Source: Flavobacteriales bacterium (GTDB lineage Bacteria; Bacteroidota; Bacteroidia; Flavobacteriales; UBA7430). From it: DNA of 64,000 nt. The translations under genes were made by a program, and so were the position numbers. Within the stretch, counting starts at the first letter, position 1, and each line of letters starts with the position of its first letter. The DNA lies in NCBI GenBank assembly GCA_002707145.1, contig PAMD01000014.1, positions 124,001-188,000 of the forward strand, read 5' to 3'. This document shows positions 61,710-64,000 of the stretch, piece by piece. A model generated the notes under the pieces. The model did not search any database and had not been told where the DNA came from. It saw nothing but the letters and a program-made list of their open reading frames with translations.

Positions 61710-62582
61710 ATGTATAATATAAAAAAAATCATTAGTCTTTCGTTTTTAGTATGTCTTTGTCTTTATTCATGTGACATTATTGATGAGCCTTTTATGACAG
61801 TTGTAGAGGATGTAAGTGACTCTTGTGAGTCTTTTTTCTTTGCCTTTGAACCAAACGACAACCCAGTGCGCAAAATTTTATTAGAAGATTATACTGGACA
61901 TACATGCGGAAATTGCCCAAGAGCAGCTGAAAAAGTCAACGAGCTTCAAGAAATATTTGAGGATCAATTAGTAGTTCTAGCTATTCATGCAGGCTTTTTC
62001 TCTCAGACAAGTTCTACTTACCCTACAGACCTTAGCTCAGATACTGGAGATGCGTGGGACAATCTTTTTGGAAATAGCAATGCAGGTAATCCTAATGGAA
62101 TGGTAAATAGAATTAATTATCCAAATGACCATATTTTACAATTTAATGAATGGAATCAAGTAATTCAAGCGGAGCTTCTTAAACCGGTATCTATAGATCT
62201 AGAGATCGTTGCTTCGTATAATCAGTCCAACAATTTAATCTGCGTAGATGTTCAAACTAAAATTTTAAGTAGTACTGATGAATCACTATCGGTAACTGTC
62301 TTATTGATTGAAGATAAGATCATCTCCAAACAAACAGACTACCAAATGGAACAAGGCTACGTAGAAGAATATGAACAGAACCATGTACTTCGAAAAGGAT
62401 TAAATAGTCCATGGGGAGAATTGATAAGTGAGGAAGGATACGAAGTAGGCAATTATTTCACACATCGGTATAGTACTGTCAAAGACTCGTTATGGAACAT
62501 AGAAAACATCTCTGTAGTGGCTTTTGTAAGTAATATAAATTCTTATGAAGTACTTCAAGCGGAAGTTTCACACCTTAACTAG
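61710..62582 (+). CDS. Omp28-related outer-membrane lipoprotein with CGNC motif
   Basis: 290 residues. Lipobox LYSC (lipidated Cys 21), then KILLEDYTGHTCGNCPRAAEKVNELQEIF with the redox-like CGNC (Cys 66 and 69), and a beta-rich remainder ending HYEVLQAEVSHLN-like. This is the Omp28 family, first described in Porphyromonas. The first half resembles thioredoxin folds (SSTYPTDLSSDTGDAWDNLFG... PNGMVNR). Possibly a redox protein at the cell surface. Third gene of the TlpA-DUF6029-Omp28 run. Confidence 0.88.
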   Translation: MYNIKKIISLSFLVCLCLYSCDIIDEPFMTVVEDVSDSCESFFFAFEPNDNPVRKILLEDYTGHTCGNCPRAAEKVNELQEIFEDQLVVLAIHAGFFSQTSSTYPTDLSSDTGDAWDNLFGNSNAGNPNGMVNRINYPNDHILQFNEWNQVIQAELLKPVSIDLEIVASYNQSNNLICVDVQTKILSSTDESLSVTVLLIEDKIISKQTDYQMEQGYVEEYEQNHVLRKGLNSPWGELISEEGYEVGNYFTHRYSTVKDSLWNIENISVVAFVSNINSYEVLQAEVSHLN

Positions 62583-62587
62583 TAAAA

Positions 62588-63184
62588 ATGAATAAAATTT
62601 TCTTCACGGCCTTATTGATAATTTCCATTGAAGGGATGGCTCAAAAATTTAAAGCTGGTTTTATTACCGGATTAAATACTAGTCAAATCTCTGGAGATCA
62701 GATTTCCGGCTACAACAAACTTGGAGTAAAACTGGGAACCTTTATTAACTATCCCTTAAATAAAAACTATAATCTTCAAGTAGAACTTCAACTAAGTCAA
62801 AAGGGAAGTAAAAAACCTTTTATCGAAAATAGCCCCCAAACTTATTCTTTCCAATTAAATTACATAGAAATACCTATTTCTTTCGACTATAAAGTCCGTC
62901 AATTTTTATCATTAGAAAGTGGATTATCTTTTGGTTATCTTCTTAGTTACAAAGAAGAAAATGAATTTGGCGAAATAAGAACAGCTGATCCAAATGATAT
63001 AGCAATAGATTTCATGTTAGGGGCAAATCATCAATGGAAGAAAAATACTAGAATTAATTTTCGATATAGCCACTCAATTATCCCTATTCGACCCCACTCA
63101 TCTGGTGGGAAATGGAGTTTGAATAAAGGCCAAAACTCTTCTGTTATCTCACTTTCTTTATACTACCAAATCCCTGTATTATGA
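62588..63184 (+). CDS. PorT-family outer-membrane beta-barrel protein
   Basis: 198 residues. Signal peptide (to residue ~19, ending MAQ) and eight predicted strands: KFKAGFITGLNTSQISGD, YNKLGVKLGTFINYPLN, YIEIPISFDYKVR, FLSLESGLSFGYLLSYKEE, ending SLSLYYQIPVL. Member of the outer-membrane barrel_2 (PF13568) group; the true PorT of type IX secretion is one member, but this copy cannot be called PorT. Overlaps ubiX by four bases. Confidence 0.85.
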   Translation: MNKIFFTALLIISIEGMAQKFKAGFITGLNTSQISGDQISGYNKLGVKLGTFINYPLNKNYNLQVELQLSQKGSKKPFIENSPQTYSFQLNYIEIPISFDYKVRQFLSLESGLSFGYLLSYKEENEFGEIRTADPNDIAIDFMLGANHQWKKNTRINFRYSHSIIPIRPHSSGGKWSLNKGQNSSVISLSLYYQIPVL

Positions 63185-63741
63185 AACATAAAATTATTGT
63201 AGCTATTAGTGGAGCCAGTGGTTCAATATACGCGAAAGTTTTGCTTGACAAATTGGTTCAAATGAGTGATCAAATTGACTCGGTAGGTATAGTTATGTCA
63301 AAAAATGCAGAAGATGTATGGCGGTTCGAACTTGGTAACGAAGACTTCAAAAAATATCCTTTTGTTTATTATAATAAACATGACTTCATGGCACCTTTTG
63401 CATCTGGGTCTGCTCAATTTAACACAATGTTTATTGCTCCATGCTCCATGGGTACGCTTGGGAGAATTGCCGCGGGGATATCTGATGATTTGGTCACTCG
63501 AGCTGCCGATGTGATCCTAAAAGAAAGAAGGAAACTCATTTTAATTAACAGGGATACTCCCCTAAACCTGATTCACATCAATAATATGAAATTGCTAACT
63601 GAAGCAGGAGGAATTATTATGCCTGCATCTCCATCATTTTATAGTCTCCCAAAGTCTTTTGAGGAACTTGCTGCAACTGTTGTTGACCGGGCTATAGACA
63701 TTGCGGATTTTAAACAAAAAAGTTATCGTTGGCGTTCTTAA
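63181..63741 (+). CDS. ubiX: Flavin prenyltransferase
   Basis: 186 residues. IIVAISGASGSIYAKVLLDKL is the FMN-binding Rossmann start, followed by APFASGSAQFNTMFIAPCSMGTLGRIAAGISDDLVTRAADVILKERRKLILINRDTPLNLIHINNMKLLTEAGGIIMPASPSFY. Makes prenyl-FMN for UbiD-type decarboxylases. No UbiD is nearby. Overlaps the barrel protein gene by four bases, so it is translationally coupled. Confidence 0.95.
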   Translation: MKHKIIVAISGASGSIYAKVLLDKLVQMSDQIDSVGIVMSKNAEDVWRFELGNEDFKKYPFVYYNKHDFMAPFASGSAQFNTMFIAPCSMGTLGRIAAGISDDLVTRAADVILKERRKLILINRDTPLNLIHINNMKLLTEAGGIIMPASPSFYSLPKSFEELAATVVDRAIDIADFKQKSYRWRS

Positions 63742-63875
63742 ACTTCTTTAGAAACTGATCAACAAAAAACTTTATTTTTTTTCACCAATAAAAAATTTAT
63801 TTTCAATATGATTGAAATTAGTAAATAAAGCAATGAAAAAGTAAGTTTTAAGGCATTCCGTTAAAGAAAGAATAT

Positions 63876-64000
63876 CTAAAATAAGCTTAATTTATTGTGG
63901 TAAACTTTACCCAAGTGTATATATGCAGCTTCTGTAGCCATACGACCTCTTTGGGTCCTGAGAATATACCCTTCCTGAATTAAATAAGGCTCGTATACTT
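63876..64000 (-). CDS. ruvB: Holliday junction helicase RuvB (C-terminal end, partial)
   Basis: Only the last 40 residues are inside the window: [31 protein letters not shown], ending in HNKLSLF and TAG at 63876-63878. This is the winged-helix end of RuvB that contacts DNA (EPYL.Q.G...RT.RGR.AT..AY). RuvB drives branch migration with RuvA. The start and the AAA+ part lie beyond the right edge. Confidence 0.9.
   Translation of the reverse strand, partial: VYEPYLIQEGYILRTQRGRMATEAAYIHLGKVYHNKLSLF

Overview
The window looks like a chromosomal segment of an aerobic, AT-rich, carotenoid-pigmented Bacteroidetes bacterium, probably Flavobacteriales and probably aquatic. The grounds are a fused lpxC/fabZ gene between lpxD and lpxA, PorX and type IX secretion (T9SS) C-terminal tails, an ExbB/small membrane protein/ExbD/ExbD cluster, TAnnTTTG-type promoter elements, SusC-style TonB receptors with a carboxypeptidase-like N-terminal domain, an UpxY/NusG-like protein, and Omp28 and DUF6029 proteins. 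No rRNA, CRISPR array, phage or intact insertion sequence was found. The two edge genes, a phosphate-selective porin on the left and ruvB on the right, are cut by the window.

Layout. 1-5.8 kb: porin, then the carotenoid genes crtD-cruF-crtY, a secreted multi-domain protease inhibitor and a DUF983 protein. 5.9-8.2 kb: the TonB-energising exb operon. 8.3-15.2 kb: CPBP protease, dusB, LolC/E-type permease, rbfA, MsbA-type ABC exporter, methylmalonyl-CoA epimerase, thioesterase and HAD hydrolase. 15.3-19.2 kb: a CAT-anticodon tRNA with its terminator, then a candidate metal (probably zinc) acquisition operon (MerC-like protein, TonB receptor, His-rich lipoprotein) divergent from a Fur/Zur regulator, with a palindromic operator candidate between them and a clear terminator at the far end. 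19.3-24.4 kb: a light-response block of three different photolyase/cryptochrome-superfamily genes plus a small DUF2256 zinc-ribbon gene missed by length-based gene finding, followed by a decayed beta-carbonic anhydrase. 24.5-33.1 kb: lipoprotein, aroB-aroA-marC, proline dehydrogenase, and a porX-tsaE-ald operon. 33.2-38.9 kb: HD hydrolase, lpxD-lpxC/fabZ-lpxA, an ABC ATPase and efp. 38.9-44.9 kb: a surface-polysaccharide block (O-antigen ligase, Wzz-like, sulfotransferase, flippase, glycosyltransferase). 44.9-57.2 kb: rnhB, a large lipoprotein, glucosaminidase, PLP desulfhydrase, DUF5522-hutU, alaS, M23 peptidase, MerR and NusG-like genes. 57.8-64 kb: tonB, vanZ-like, gcvH, a TlpA/DUF6029/Omp28/beta-barrel run, ubiX and the ruvB end.

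The items most worth attention are (1) a secreted protein stacking thyroglobulin type-1, Kunitz and Kazal inhibitor domains with a type IX tail, in which the Kunitz cysteine spacing is identical to that of bovine BPTI; and (2) the photolyase/cryptochrome block. In that block one protein keeps the catalytic photolyase residues but lacks the N-terminal antenna domain, one keeps the fold but has lost those residues, and one belongs to the iron-sulfur (6-4) class yet lacks the cluster cysteines. A translationally coupled DUF2256 zinc ribbon sits among them. Alignments were made by eye from remembered family sequences, so residue-level claims need confirmation.
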